Virus record (IMG/VR): IMGVR_UViG_3300034061_001957
Location: 1-25,637 of that record
Origin: a virus
Length of the DNA stretch: 25,637 nucleotides
Direction: 5' to 3' (one strand)
The translations under genes were made by a program, and so were the position numbers. Under the pieces are notes generated by a model. That model worked only from the letters and a program-made list of their open reading frames with translations. It had not been told where the DNA came from and ran no database searches. Numbering within the stretch: the first letter of the stretch is position 1; every line of letters begins with the position of its first letter. Of the stretch, positions 8,201-15,993 are shown one piece after another.

Positions 8201-10287
8201 GCTGTTTTGCTACCAGTATAAGCAGTAGCCATTTTACCTAAACGGTGTCCCCTGCGAAGCGCAAGGTCAAATACTTCTTGTCCAGGTGCAGTAAGAAGGA
8301 ACATAAAACCTTCATCAATTGCACTTCGGATACCCAAGCGTGGGAACAAAGTAAGAACAGACCATGCGTTTACAAAATCATCGGCAATTTTTAACTGTGT
8401 TGCCCCACCCATTGCACCAATAAGGTTTTTCTTACTCTTAATTTGTCCAGCCATTTGTGCAATCTCAATATAATTGAGAGGACCAATAGCACCAGCCTCT
8501 TGAAATGGGTGAATAATTCCAGATGATTCATACTTAAGTACATCATCTTCTACTTTAAGCCCAACTTTACCAAGTTCATCAGCAAACGCTGGATTAACTT
8601 CTAGTTGAGAAACAATTGATAGACCTTCTTTGTCACCAAACTTAGATTTGAGAATTTCATCCATAAGTTTTTTACCATCTGCATGACCATCAAGACCAAA
8701 ACGCTGCATAATACCAACATACATATTACGCATAATAACAACTTGGTCATTTGCATCAGCAGTAATAAACTTTTGTGTCATAAAATCAGCCAAGTCACGT
8801 GGCAATACTTGACGCGCTACAGTACGAAAGTTATCTGCAGTTTTGTATGCATCTTCTCCAAGAAGAATTACACCACCTTGTGGGCTGCGTGCAAAACGCT
8901 GGGCTAATTTTTCTTTACGTGACATACCTTTGTAAAACTTTTTAATGTCATCAATGTTTTCAGCAAATAGTTCGCCTTCTTTACCTAATGTAGATAAGGT
9001 TTTAAATGCGTCTTCACCATCTGCAGCAATTTCTTTTGTTGTGCGACCAGTATAGTTAAGTTCTCTATCTAGCCAGCGACCCATGCCTTCACCTAAGCGA
9101 CGCTGACTACGTGCTGTAGCAACACCGTTACGGAAATACTGAACACCATCAACGCGACCAGAAAGAAATAGCGGTACGTTTTCTACTTGTTCAAAGTATC
9201 CAAGGGCAGCCTTAGCATCTGTAATGTCATTGCGTTCAAGTAATTTAATTGCTTCATCATTGTTGTATGCAGGAAAATTAGTTTTAATATTACGAATAAC
9301 AAGAGAACGTGCTGCAGTATCTGGAGCGTCTTTAAGACGCTTAATTTCTGAACCTAGTCCATCCCATAGTTTCACAACATCTGGTTCACTAGCAAAGATT
9401 TGTCGCACGCCAGCAGTACCATGTTTCTGAACAATAGCAGCAAGTTTATCTCCACGCTTAAGAAGAGCAGACGTGCCGAATGTTAGATATGTTAGTGGGT
9501 CAACTGCTAACTGATAAATAAAGTCAATAGCACCAGAAAGTTTTTTAGTCTTTCCGTCAATGTAATCCTGCTGCAAACTTGAGTTTGTTGTCTTTGTATC
9601 GAACATACGCAAGATGTCGCGACCAGGTGAAACCTGTGCGTACTTAACGCCATCCATTACTTGCTTAAACTTCTCTGGCTCGTTATATGCTTCTTGTAAA
9701 GCATCAAGCATTTTTTGCGTTACTTCTCCACCACTAGCAACAATTTCTCCTGGCTTTAATCCAGCAAGAAGACCCTTTGCTACATTCACGCGCTCTTCAC
9801 CAAAATACTTAATGCTTTCATCTAGTGCGCCATTGTCGTAAACACGGCGACCATCCCATGCATCAGTAAATGTTTGCTTATTAAAAAAACCTTCGCCCTG
9901 TGCAGCCTGTCGTGCCATAAGGTATGGAGTATTAATAACACGTGTCCATGCAGTAAGACCTTTAAACAAACCAATAAGCGGGCTTGCAGCAACCTTAGCG
10001 GTTGACTTTAAAGCAGCGACAGCGTAGTCGCTCATTGTATCTGCTTCTTCAGCATATGTAGCATCTGGATAAAGAAATTTAATTTTATCTTGTGCTTCTG
10101 TTTCTAGTTTAAAAAATTCTTTACGTGCATCTTCTACTGGAAGTTGCATTAAGTTTTTGTTTTTTTGAATAGTCCAACTAAACTGTTCTAGTTGTGTTCC
10201 TTGTTGAGCAGTAAGATTACCTTGTTTAGCAGCAGCATAAAGATTTGGACTCGTTTTTGCAACGATAGAGTTTACATTGTAAGCCAT
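5209..10287 (-). CDS. Giant (1692 aa) probable ejected or internal virion protein
   Basis: This is by far the largest gene, covering a fifth of the window in one uninterrupted frame from ATG 10287, overlapping the previous stop as TAATG. The protein is mostly helical and highly charged, with a few hydrophobic stretches: about residues 90-118 (including ASPLIGLFKGLTAW), about 254-276 (FIYQLAVDPLTYLTFGTSALL) and a later one around SVLTLFPRLGIR. These could insert into the host envelope. It lacks the repeats usual in tape-measure proteins and I see no lysozyme, polymerase or kinase signature. Its place between portal and scaffold, with two other helical virion-like genes, suits a podovirus-type ejection protein (compare the role of T7 gp16) or a large tail protein. 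The identity is unresolved. Confidence 0.85.
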   Translation of the reverse strand: MAYNVNSIVAKTSPNLYAAAKQGNLTAQQGTQLEQFSWTIQKNKNLMQLPVEDARKEFFKLETEAQDKIKFLYPDATYAEEADTMSDYAVAALKSTAKVAASPLIGLFKGLTAWTRVINTPYLMARQAAQGEGFFNKQTFTDAWDGRRVYDNGALDESIKYFGEERVNVAKGLLAGLKPGEIVASGGEVTQKMLDALQEAYNEPEKFKQVMDGVKYAQVSPGRDILRMFDTKTTNSSLQQDYIDGKTKKLSGAIDFIYQLAVDPLTYLTFGTSALLKRGDKLAAIVQKHGTAGVRQIFASEPDVVKLWDGLGSEIKRLKDAPDTAARSLVIRNIKTNFPAYNNDEAIKLLERNDITDAKAALGYFEQVENVPLFLSGRVDGVQYFRNGVATARSQRRLGEGMGRWLDRELNYTGRTTKEIAADGEDAFKTLSTLGKEGELFAENIDDIKKFYKGMSRKEKLAQRFARSPQGGVILLGEDAYKTADNFRTVARQVLPRDLADFMTQKFITADANDQVVIMRNMYVGIMQRFGLDGHADGKKLMDEILKSKFGDKEGLSIVSQLEVNPAFADELGKVGLKVEDDVLKYESSGIIHPFQEAGAIGPLNYIEIAQMAGQIKSKKNLIGAMGGATQLKIADDFVNAWSVLTLFPRLGIRSAIDEGFMFLLTAPGQEVFDLALRRGHRLGKMATAYTGSKTAEPLRQSLKKWLGGTRTSEMLTLEQRASKRAQIAAKEPGLSEDMVRNIDVAFGTAQDAVMPFRKGADDLEADLIVEGLAHSAHLLNSATRSMAGAASITGKFEREIVEELIDPNNYDLMLKELDVVSGRGGQAISTTDLADAKIFGGRGVTAVHFENWIKRFYGNAKSLDGADGKRLFDPATNFLANNGLKTPADFRKAKDEALAAIGIRRNTELVEEIGEDGVKLLKPSSVYTIQDPKAVKQFVQMSSRSSELAQRGVNQVDIVVDQVDRILLDLYSAFHGSANKFNDQLFNAVKSRHAQLVDEEIKSLKPVTDKWHKSTKAITFEDFEKLTQGFQPKGKMFTSLKIEGLTDDAESVLSKYGNRAFELMDRQVTAAFRQPAVMLGYVRIRKNLMVLQQEETRKAVSRAIADLGDNAPTWKIKEATENATELVVRRYVQIATQQAADTVLKFADNPSIRSNFALAQRNVSRFYRATEDFHRRIYRMRDVPLRVAYRIRLMHLGLDSSGFIHNDAKGDPYVMMPMDNVIFKTVDGTVRTLTGNGAFQQPIFNDFTMKLKLANPSFSPDAGLPTLSGPISALGVITMKALLGKTGAAGEKFGEELDNYALGNIGEGMDVVRAVVPASLQKAWTILPFNEKSRQEATAAMAAIAYNASQGRGLDPNATEAEKYEYLKQIRISAHNIIAMRAVLGFLSPLAPSMQESIGVPDYLKDVGITGLRPEFYDLVNGVMKTYNGDVQDPYEMALATFVGKNPNKLVYTVARDEKQTNTIIQKTKELKTWAIENKGMIKTYGEAAFILAPYVGEFDAATYAWLEAAEFIKDKDVDKYYADVLVSQDKQAYYEIGRQEREILGQTSSISERRAIIQDSTNRRAALKASNPLLEAALTAGGNEVASEERMLVSMEQMLVDINVNLPKETRAKMLNVTTQIRDFINLSLDSTARRATNFSQIKRSRKEQIEEIIADLSIGDLMLKEANRAIFRAILNYYSRDTYVAIPKG

Positions 10288-10709
10288 TAGTATCCTTCAT
10301 CAACTAATGCTCTGTAAATCATTTCAGTATCGCCACTTGGGTCATACTTAATAAGTTGTTGTAAAGTCTGCGCAAGTGTGTAAGACTGGTTAGGACGGTC
10401 CATCATAACTTCAGAACCTGGTCCAGGTCCAGAATTAATTCCAGCAGTTACTGGTTCATCTGGACGTTCGGTTGGAGCCATGAGTGGAGTCGGCTCTGGC
10501 ATCTGCAATGTTGGTTGCGCGGTATTATTACCAGCCATAGGAGCAGAAGTTTGTTGGTCATATGTTGCTTGTCCTTGTCCATAAGGGAGTCCAGAAATAT
10601 ATTGAGCAGGTTGTGTAGGTCCACCATCTGTGCGTTGTGATAGCGCACTAGGACCTGAAACTGGTGCTGGATTATTAGGCTGTCGATAGCCGCCTCTTCT
10701 TTCAACCAT
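10287..10709 (-). CDS. Proline/glutamine-rich disordered late protein
   Basis: This 140-aa protein has a largely disordered composition (Pro, Gln, Gly, Thr, Asn), for example PNNPAPVSGPSAL and QPTLQMPEPTPLMAPTERP. Only a short folded-looking C-terminal segment is present: SYTLAQTLQQLIKYDPSGD, then a helix ending in VDEGY. It starts at ATG 10709, two nucleotides after the stop of the small gene upstream, and ends in a TAATG overlap with the giant virion gene, so it is clearly part of the late operon. The C-terminal helix might dock on a partner such as the portal or the giant protein. The function is unknown. Confidence 0.75.
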   Translation of the reverse strand: MVERRGGYRQPNNPAPVSGPSALSQRTDGGPTQPAQYISGLPYGQGQATYDQQTSAPMAGNNTAQPTLQMPEPTPLMAPTERPDEPVTAGINSGPGPGSEVMMDRPNQSYTLAQTLQQLIKYDPSGDTEMIYRALVDEGY

Positions 10710-10711
10710 TT

Positions 10712-10939
10712 CTAATCCTCTTCTTCTTCAATATGATTTCTAATGTCATTCATTGTGACTTCTTGCATCCAATCAGGATGCGATTCTTTTGAGGCTAATA
10801 GCCATAGTGCGTTCTCTACAGAGAAGCCAGCCTTGCGTAAAGACTTATAGTATTCGTGTAAACCAATTGTATATTCATCTAGTCTTGAGTAGTTATCATC
10901 AACAACAGTACGTACTTTGCGCTTACGTTGTGCTGCCAT
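10712..10939 (-). CDS. Small helical late protein, unknown function
   Basis: This 75-aa protein starts at ATG 10939 behind a clear AAGGAG. It has a basic N-terminus (AAQRKRKVRTVV), a central helical region (HEYYKSLRKAGFSVENALWLLAS) and a very acidic end (HIEEEED). It lies between the portal gene and the Pro/Gln-rich gene on the same transcript. The size and the amphipathic helices would suit a connector or chaperone-type accessory, but nothing in the sequence identifies it. Confidence 0.75.
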   Translation of the reverse strand: MAAQRKRKVRTVVDDNYSRLDEYTIGLHEYYKSLRKAGFSVENALWLLASKESHPDWMQEVTMNDIRNHIEEEED

Positions 10940-10949
10940 AATTTACTCC

Positions 10950-12725
10950 TTAGATTGCTCGTTCTCTAGTTGTTCTTACGGCTGCTTGTCCTCGTCCATC
11001 ACCAGAAAGACTTGAAAGCATTGTTTGTAAATCTGGTCTTGCTTGTGGTTGCTCTAGCATTGGAGAACCTCCTGCTGGCGAGCCAGCGGGAGCAGGGGAC
11101 ATTTGCTCAACCGCATTAGTTGGTGCACCAGCAGGAGGAACTTGCTGCTGCGGAGCAAAGGTTTCTTCTATCGCGTCCTCTAATGCTTGTCCCTTTTGAC
11201 GAGCCTTTATTACCGCAGCAATCTTACGAACCACCTCTGAAGCATCCTGACCTTGAGTAGCCATTTGTGGAATTGCTTGTGTGTACGCCGTAAGTGAACC
11301 AAGGAGTGCTGAACGCATCTCTTCAATTTCAATCTTTTCTAATTCTTGTGTAACGTTAACAGTAAATGGTAGTTCTCTCATAGCCATATCTCGGCTGATG
11401 AGTTTTCCTCCAAGTGCTTGAAGCATAAAGATAAGACCTTGTGCTGGGTTAAGACCAGCAAGCATGCCATAGCGAACATCAGCAGAATAATCGCCCTTGA
11501 TGTCTTTAGTTGGCTTATAAGTAATTTCATAAGGTGAACCAGAATCTACTCCACGAATTGTTTTTTCTTCTGGATAAAGTAATTCATCTACATTAAAGCA
11601 AAGGCTAATAATGTCCCGAAGAGTTGCAGCAAAAATTGCTTGTGCAGATTTAACTTGTGTATCAAAGGCTCCCATAAGAGCCTGTACTCCCTGACCAGTA
11701 ACAATAGAAGCATCTATGTTTCCAGTACGAGATTCAGGATAGCGTGAACCAACACGCAGTTCTTGATTAAGGATTTCTTGTTCTGTAAAAGCACCTGGCG
11801 GAATGTTAAGTTCTACACGGCGTACACCTGCTGGGTTGGCTGTACGGATAACCGCATCTCCACCAAGCATAAGTTCTTGTACATCTTGTGGAAGTACGAT
11901 GGGTGCTTGAACAGACTTTTCTGCTGCTTCCATTGCAAGTAATGCAAATCTGTTGCGCAGTAATTGAATACCAAGTACGTCATCAAACTGTCCACGCATT
12001 TCACCATCAATAGATGGCTTACGTGCAACAACAACCATCATCTTGCCAAGTGGGTTTGCCGCTTGAGAAAGAACTAGATTGTTTCTACGTGGTACATAAA
12101 TTATAGATTGGTCTTTATCGTAATAACGAACCATCTCAATTTGTGCATTAAGGTCTTGGTTATAACCATCTTCACCAAGAAGTTCTCTATCATACTCTGG
12201 GAACTGAGATACCAGTTCACCAAGTGTTAGAGAATATCTCTTAGCAAATGCCACACAACGTCCATAGCGGTCAAACTCTGGGTAAGCCCCAATAGGATTT
12301 TCTATGCGAATACGTGGCAGTTTTGCTTCATCGTCTAATTCAATAATGAAAGGGACGAATCCATATGTAAGATACCAGTCAGCACCTGAGTACATTTGTA
12401 CTGCTAGGTCTGAGTGCTGGAAGTAGTTAGAGGCAATACGAGTACGCTTGTCAGCAAAACTACGAGCACGGTCAGATACTTGGTTGGCTGCAGAACAGTT
12501 AACTGCTGGAAGCGGAGCCATAACTTCAGATAGGTCACGTGCAACAATGTCAATAAAGTTTGCTACTACGTTGGCATCTACGCCTTCTGGAAAAAAGTTA
12601 GGATATACCTGAGAAATGTTTCCTTTACGGACTGCAAGTACGTCAAGATTACGCGCATCACGTTCGTGATTACGGTAACGAAGGGAATCAACCCGTGCCG
12701 TTACTTGCTCTATTGTTAATGCCAT
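10950..12725 (-). CDS. Portal protein (head-tail connector)
   Basis: This 591-aa protein probably forms the dodecameric ring at the capsid vertex through which the terminase packages DNA. The size, order (directly after terminase apart from one small gene) and content fit: an N-terminal helical part with DARNLDVLAVRKGN, an FVPFIIELDDEAKLPRIRIENP wing-like beta section, a long helical stem region near 255-300 with LLRNRFALLAMEAAEKSVQ, an SRTGNIDASIVTGQGVQAL segment around 340-360, and a C-terminal helical barrel. The last 70 residues are Pro/Gln/Ala-rich and probably disordered. ATG 12725 is preceded by TTAGGACAACA. The call rests on overall resemblance to actinophage portals and on synteny. 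Confidence 0.8.
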   Translation of the reverse strand: MALTIEQVTARVDSLRYRNHERDARNLDVLAVRKGNISQVYPNFFPEGVDANVVANFIDIVARDLSEVMAPLPAVNCSAANQVSDRARSFADKRTRIASNYFQHSDLAVQMYSGADWYLTYGFVPFIIELDDEAKLPRIRIENPIGAYPEFDRYGRCVAFAKRYSLTLGELVSQFPEYDRELLGEDGYNQDLNAQIEMVRYYDKDQSIIYVPRRNNLVLSQAANPLGKMMVVVARKPSIDGEMRGQFDDVLGIQLLRNRFALLAMEAAEKSVQAPIVLPQDVQELMLGGDAVIRTANPAGVRRVELNIPPGAFTEQEILNQELRVGSRYPESRTGNIDASIVTGQGVQALMGAFDTQVKSAQAIFAATLRDIISLCFNVDELLYPEEKTIRGVDSGSPYEITYKPTKDIKGDYSADVRYGMLAGLNPAQGLIFMLQALGGKLISRDMAMRELPFTVNVTQELEKIEIEEMRSALLGSLTAYTQAIPQMATQGQDASEVVRKIAAVIKARQKGQALEDAIEETFAPQQQVPPAGAPTNAVEQMSPAPAGSPAGGSPMLEQPQARPDLQTMLSSLSGDGRGQAAVRTTRERAI

Positions 12726-12750
12726 TGTTGTCCTAACGATTGATTAAAAA

Positions 12751-13131
12751 TTACTTAGACTTGCGCTTTACTGGAACCTTAGGTGTTTTAAATGGTCCTG
12801 TTCCTTTATTTTGTTCTTTATACTTTTTGTAATCTTTTTTAGAACTTGGAGCCATTTTATCGGTTACTTTTTTAATATTTCGTGGCTTAACTTTTTTAGT
12901 ACCAGAATTTTCAACTACTTCTTTTAGTTTACCTTTTTTATATTCATAACCAAATGCTCCACCACTACGATAATCTGCAATTTCATTAAGTCGATTAATT
13001 CGACTTTCTACTTTAGCCTTACCTTTTGAAGTCGCTTTTACTGCTGCTCTCTTTGCTGATTCTTTTGCAAGTTTTTTTGCTGCTAATTTTGCTGCAGAAG
13101 CAACTGCTATTCCTACTAATGGTGCTACCAT
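12751..13131 (-). CDS. Lys-rich basic small protein, possibly DNA-binding
   Basis: This 126-aa protein has a short hydrophobic N-terminus (MVAPLVGIAVASAAKLAAKK) followed by an extremely Lys-rich body and tail, including KKYKEQNKGTGPFKTPKV. I chose ATG 13131 because it has TAGGAATTAAA before it and lies just past the terminase stop. ATG 13161 would add 10 residues but overlaps the terminase end and has no ribosome site. The charge pattern fits binding to packaged DNA or RNA, or a small membrane-touching protein. It lies between terminase and portal, where no standard gene is obligatory. The function is unknown. Confidence 0.7.
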   Translation of the reverse strand: MVAPLVGIAVASAAKLAAKKLAKESAKRAAVKATSKGKAKVESRINRLNEIADYRSGGAFGYEYKKGKLKEVVENSGTKKVKPRNIKKVTDKMAPSSKKDYKKYKEQNKGTGPFKTPKVPVKRKSK

Positions 13132-13139
13132 TTTAATTC

Positions 13140-15044
13140 CTATCCATATGTTTCGTGCCATTGGTCTGCAAAGGCATCATCTAGGTTGATTGAGTATCTA
13201 TTATTTATCTGTGCTTTAGTAGCCCAACGATTGTTGGCATACATAGATGTATGACTATTAGACTGCATAAGTTCGCGGATGCGAATGACTGCAAACCACA
13301 GTGCCATAACAGTATCTGTTTTGCCTTTAGTATTTGGCTTCCAGGTCAACAGTTGTTGAGTAAGAGCCTTTATACCTTCACTGCCCTCAGAAGAAGGTAG
13401 TTCTATAATGTTGTTCTTTTGGAACTTTTCTTCTCGGATTGTGCCAAATAGGTTAGACATTGACGCAACGCCGAAGGATGTGTCCCACTTGTTTTTGCCT
13501 GTAAAGTGAGCATCAAGGCGTACGCCGTATCCAGCAAGCCAGTTTCGTAACTCGTCATCAAGGGAGTAGGCTTTTTGGTGGGCGTTGATTTCAACTCTAA
13601 ACTCTTGCGGTTTATATTTAATAACCAGTTCTTCAATTGTCGCCCTAATCTTTTGTGGAGTTGGCTCCGTCATGTTAATACAATCGTTAACGTAAATCTT
13701 GCCGTCTGCACGGTTGTAAGTACAAATTACAAATGCAGCGTTACCTGCCATAGCAGGGTCAAAGCCAACTACAATGTGAGGTTCTACTTGAGAAGGATGT
13801 CCAGCAGCACCAGGCTTTAGTGGACCTCGCTTGCGCATCCCGTTAGTTGACCCTTGCACCAACACGGGTGGGAAGATTGAATCCTCTTGTATATCCTCTT
13901 GCTGGTATACGAGTGCCCAAGTTGAGGGTGTGACTTCCGAGCGACGTCTAAATAAGGCTTGCCCGTCCCACTTGGGATAGAAGCCGTTTTCCTGAGGAGT
14001 GTCATCATCGCCATCCCACGGGACGTCCGACTCTTTCCAAAGAGTAACCCAATCTTGCGGTTTTTCTGAATACTCCAATACAGCAGGCATGCCCATATAA
14101 GTAAACGGAGTCTTGCCACCTGACCAATGCTTCGGATTGCGAAGTTCTTTATATAAATCATTTGATGCAATTCGTGTCCCAACGACTAGCAATTTACCAT
14201 TCTTACCCAAACGGGTAATAACTTCTTTCTGCAGCCAGTTAATCTGCTGTTCCCACTCATGAGCATTGGCTGTAGTTATACAGTCATCCAGAATAATTAG
14301 GTCAGCACGTGCACCGTAAATCTGACCACCCATACCTAACGCTTGGAGAGTCGGGTCTTTTTCACTTGAGTTACGCGCATCGCCCCCAAGATAGACAGTA
14401 TCGGTGCGCCAAGTATCTGCGTCCTGCTTCCAGCCGCCCTCTGGACCATATGCGGTCTGCAGTTTGAGCCAGCGTGGATGGGACAATCGTTGCTTTATAG
14501 CGTATACGAACTCTCGCGCCTTATTCAATGTCTTTGATACCACAATGATGCGGATGTTAGGATTGAGGGCAATGCGGTAAGTTGAATAGTTCACCGTGAT
14601 AACGGTGGACTTAGCGTGCTCAGGGGGCACATTAACCAGTAAGCGGTTTGACTCCCCTGGCTCATAAATCATACTAGGGTGTAACCACGAAGGTTCTTGC
14701 CCCTCAAGTAGGTCAACCCAATCTTGGTGATGTGGAAATACAGTTTGGTCTAAAAACAACTTTGAGAAGTCCTTAAAGGGAATTGACTCCTTCTCCATAC
14801 CAAGGCTGGCAAAAGATTTCTTCTCCGCGTCATCGCGGGCTTCCTCTAAGGAGCGAGCAAATGCTGGGTCGCGCATCATCCAGATTCTGGCGGTGTCTGG
14901 CTTCTTGCCTGCCTTAACCATTGCCGCCTGAAGAGACATTCCTGCCCTAACGGATTCTAGCACCTGCTCTTTGGCAACGGCTACACCCTTGGCGGCGAAG
15001 TGTTCCCCACCCTTTTGAAAACCACCTTTTGTCGCCACGTACAT
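13140..15044 (-). CDS. terL: Terminase large subunit (ATPase/nuclease DNA-packaging motor)
   Basis: This 634-aa protein packages DNA at the portal and cuts concatemers. The ATPase part shows a deviant Walker A at about residues 138-147 (NVPPEHAKST), Walker B at 249-254 (LIILDD) and a coupling GTR at 289-291. The nuclease part is RNase H-like with candidate metal ligands D429 (GFDPA), E485 (VEINA) and D577 (KTDTVMALWF). Residues about 25-75 precede the ATPase core and look like a helix-turn-helix small-terminase-type domain (VLESVRAGMSLQAAMVKAGK). No separate small terminase gene is seen nearby. It is the first gene of the leftward arm. ATG 15044 follows AGGGG with almost no spacing, so the exact start is less certain than the family. 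Confidence 0.93.
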   Translation of the reverse strand: MYVATKGGFQKGGEHFAAKGVAVAKEQVLESVRAGMSLQAAMVKAGKKPDTARIWMMRDPAFARSLEEARDDAEKKSFASLGMEKESIPFKDFSKLFLDQTVFPHHQDWVDLLEGQEPSWLHPSMIYEPGESNRLLVNVPPEHAKSTVITVNYSTYRIALNPNIRIIVVSKTLNKAREFVYAIKQRLSHPRWLKLQTAYGPEGGWKQDADTWRTDTVYLGGDARNSSEKDPTLQALGMGGQIYGARADLIILDDCITTANAHEWEQQINWLQKEVITRLGKNGKLLVVGTRIASNDLYKELRNPKHWSGGKTPFTYMGMPAVLEYSEKPQDWVTLWKESDVPWDGDDDTPQENGFYPKWDGQALFRRRSEVTPSTWALVYQQEDIQEDSIFPPVLVQGSTNGMRKRGPLKPGAAGHPSQVEPHIVVGFDPAMAGNAAFVICTYNRADGKIYVNDCINMTEPTPQKIRATIEELVIKYKPQEFRVEINAHQKAYSLDDELRNWLAGYGVRLDAHFTGKNKWDTSFGVASMSNLFGTIREEKFQKNNIIELPSSEGSEGIKALTQQLLTWKPNTKGKTDTVMALWFAVIRIRELMQSNSHTSMYANNRWATKAQINNRYSINLDDAFADQWHETYG

Positions 15045-15223
15045 CCCCTAACAGTTTATAGGCAGACTACGCCCATCCTACAGATAGTATTTTGTACAGT
15101 TGTTTGTACAGCATCTGAGCAAGGCTATAAAAGACTTGCGAAGATATTTACTGTTCTATATATACTTAATCCGTTCAAACAGTCTAAACGAACATATTCT
15201 ACAAAACTATTATAAAAGTGCAG
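15045..15223. promoter_or_regulatory. AT-rich divergent promoter region
   Basis: This stretch separates the leftward terminase operon from the rightward genes, so promoters must face both ways nearby. On the plus strand TTGTAC-N16-TATAAA (15104-15131) and TTGCGA-N17-TATATA (15136-15164) are plausible sigma70-like pairs. On the minus strand an exact TATAAT occurs at 15209-15214 but without a good -35. A direct repeat TTTGTACAG at 15091-15099 and 15103-15111, with the palindrome TGTACA in each copy, could be an operator. All are pattern matches only. Confidence 0.45.
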
Positions 15224-15960
15224 GTCAGACAGTATATTCCCCCTGTAACTATACTGACAGAAATATGTAGGTAGAGATACTGTAATATAACTGGTGCTGT
15301 ATTAAACAGTCTGGGGTCATACTGACCCTGTAGACTGTTTAATTGTGGTACAGATAGCAGTATGCTGGTGTAACAGTTACGGTAGTCTATCTGCTGGCAT
15401 GACTGCGGGACACAGTACTGTTCTGCATAAATGCCAGCATCTACCTGTGGCTGTGACTAAGACATGCCCATGCTGGGGTCTTGCCAGCACAGAGCCATGA
15501 CCTGTAGTCGGCATGCAAGCATGCCGATTCGCAGGCTCATGCTCTTGGCTCTCCAATCAGCAGAAGGCTCGGTGCCTTCTGATGTATTGGCTTAGGCTCA
15601 AGCACACCGAGTGTGCAAGTAGCAAGGCTGTCATGTTCAACGCTTCGAATGTCGAACTTAGTGAAGCGCTCCTTGCCATGGCTCGCGGAACATAAGGGCT
15701 ACCTCGGCATTGCCGTTGTCCAATCATGGTGTCCGCCAATTTCCTTGTGAGACTGTTCGCTCCGTTGCATGGGTAGAGTATTCGTCTTTGTGACCTCTTT
15801 CTACTATGGGTTTTCTGCGTGCTGCGGTGCTGCTACATGCAATCTGGCAGAGAACCTGCTGGTGTCAACCCCGCCGCGTCGTTCCTAGCGTCAGGGTCGG
15901 CGCTAGCGCCTTGACACTGGCGCAGAACCCCTGCCCTCATGCATTCTGCGCAACCGCGCA
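15224..15960 (+). ncRNA. Candidate large structured noncoding RNA (GOLLD/ROOL-like hypothesis)
   Basis: About 740 nt without a credible protein gene carry a dense chain of inverted repeats. Examples are CAGTATA 15230-15236 with TATACTG 15250-15256; CAGATAG 15351-15357 with CTATCTG 15387-15393; GCTGGCAT 15393-15400 with ATGCCAGC 15431-15438; AGAGCCA 15491-15497 with TGGCTCT 15546-15552, enclosing TCGGCATGC 15508-15516 with GCATGCCGA 15519-15527; CAGAAGGC 15561-15568 with GCCTTCTG 15574-15581; GCACAC 15602-15607 with GTGTGC 15611-15616; and GCAAGG 15622-15627 with CCTTGC 15671-15676, enclosing CGCTTC and GAAGCG. The 3' part nests ATGCA 15837-15841/TGCAT 15940-15944, GGCAG/CTGCC and GTGTCAA 15862-15868/TTGACAC 15911-15917 around the palindrome GGCGCTAGCGCC at 15899-15910. 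Length and phage setting match the GOLLD/ROOL class, but I cannot confirm the consensus. The plus strand is inferred from the downstream gene. A replication origin is the main alternative. Confidence 0.6.
15301..15343. repeat. Long composite hairpin, 12-bp plus 6-bp stems
   Basis: ATTAAACAGTCT at 15301-15312 is perfectly complementary to AGACTGTTTAAT at 15332-15343. Inside it GGGTCA (15314-15319) pairs with TGACCC (15323-15328) around a TAC loop, leaving only a single-G/TGT internal bulge. It is the strongest individual hairpin in the gap. No T-run follows, so a normal terminator is unlikely. It may be a domain of the candidate RNA or a protein-binding site between the two arms. Confidence 0.75.
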
Positions 15961-15993
15961 ACTTGAAAACTCCAAAGTGAAAGAAGGTCCACA

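Noticed and set aside
15513-15695. Open frames within the gap (15513-15695 plus, 15557-15739 minus, 15806-16042 plus, 15833-16198 minus)
   Set aside because: They run across the inverted repeats, have no ribosome sites, odd Cys/Arg/His-rich composition, and partly overlap the well-supported gene at 15994 in other frames.
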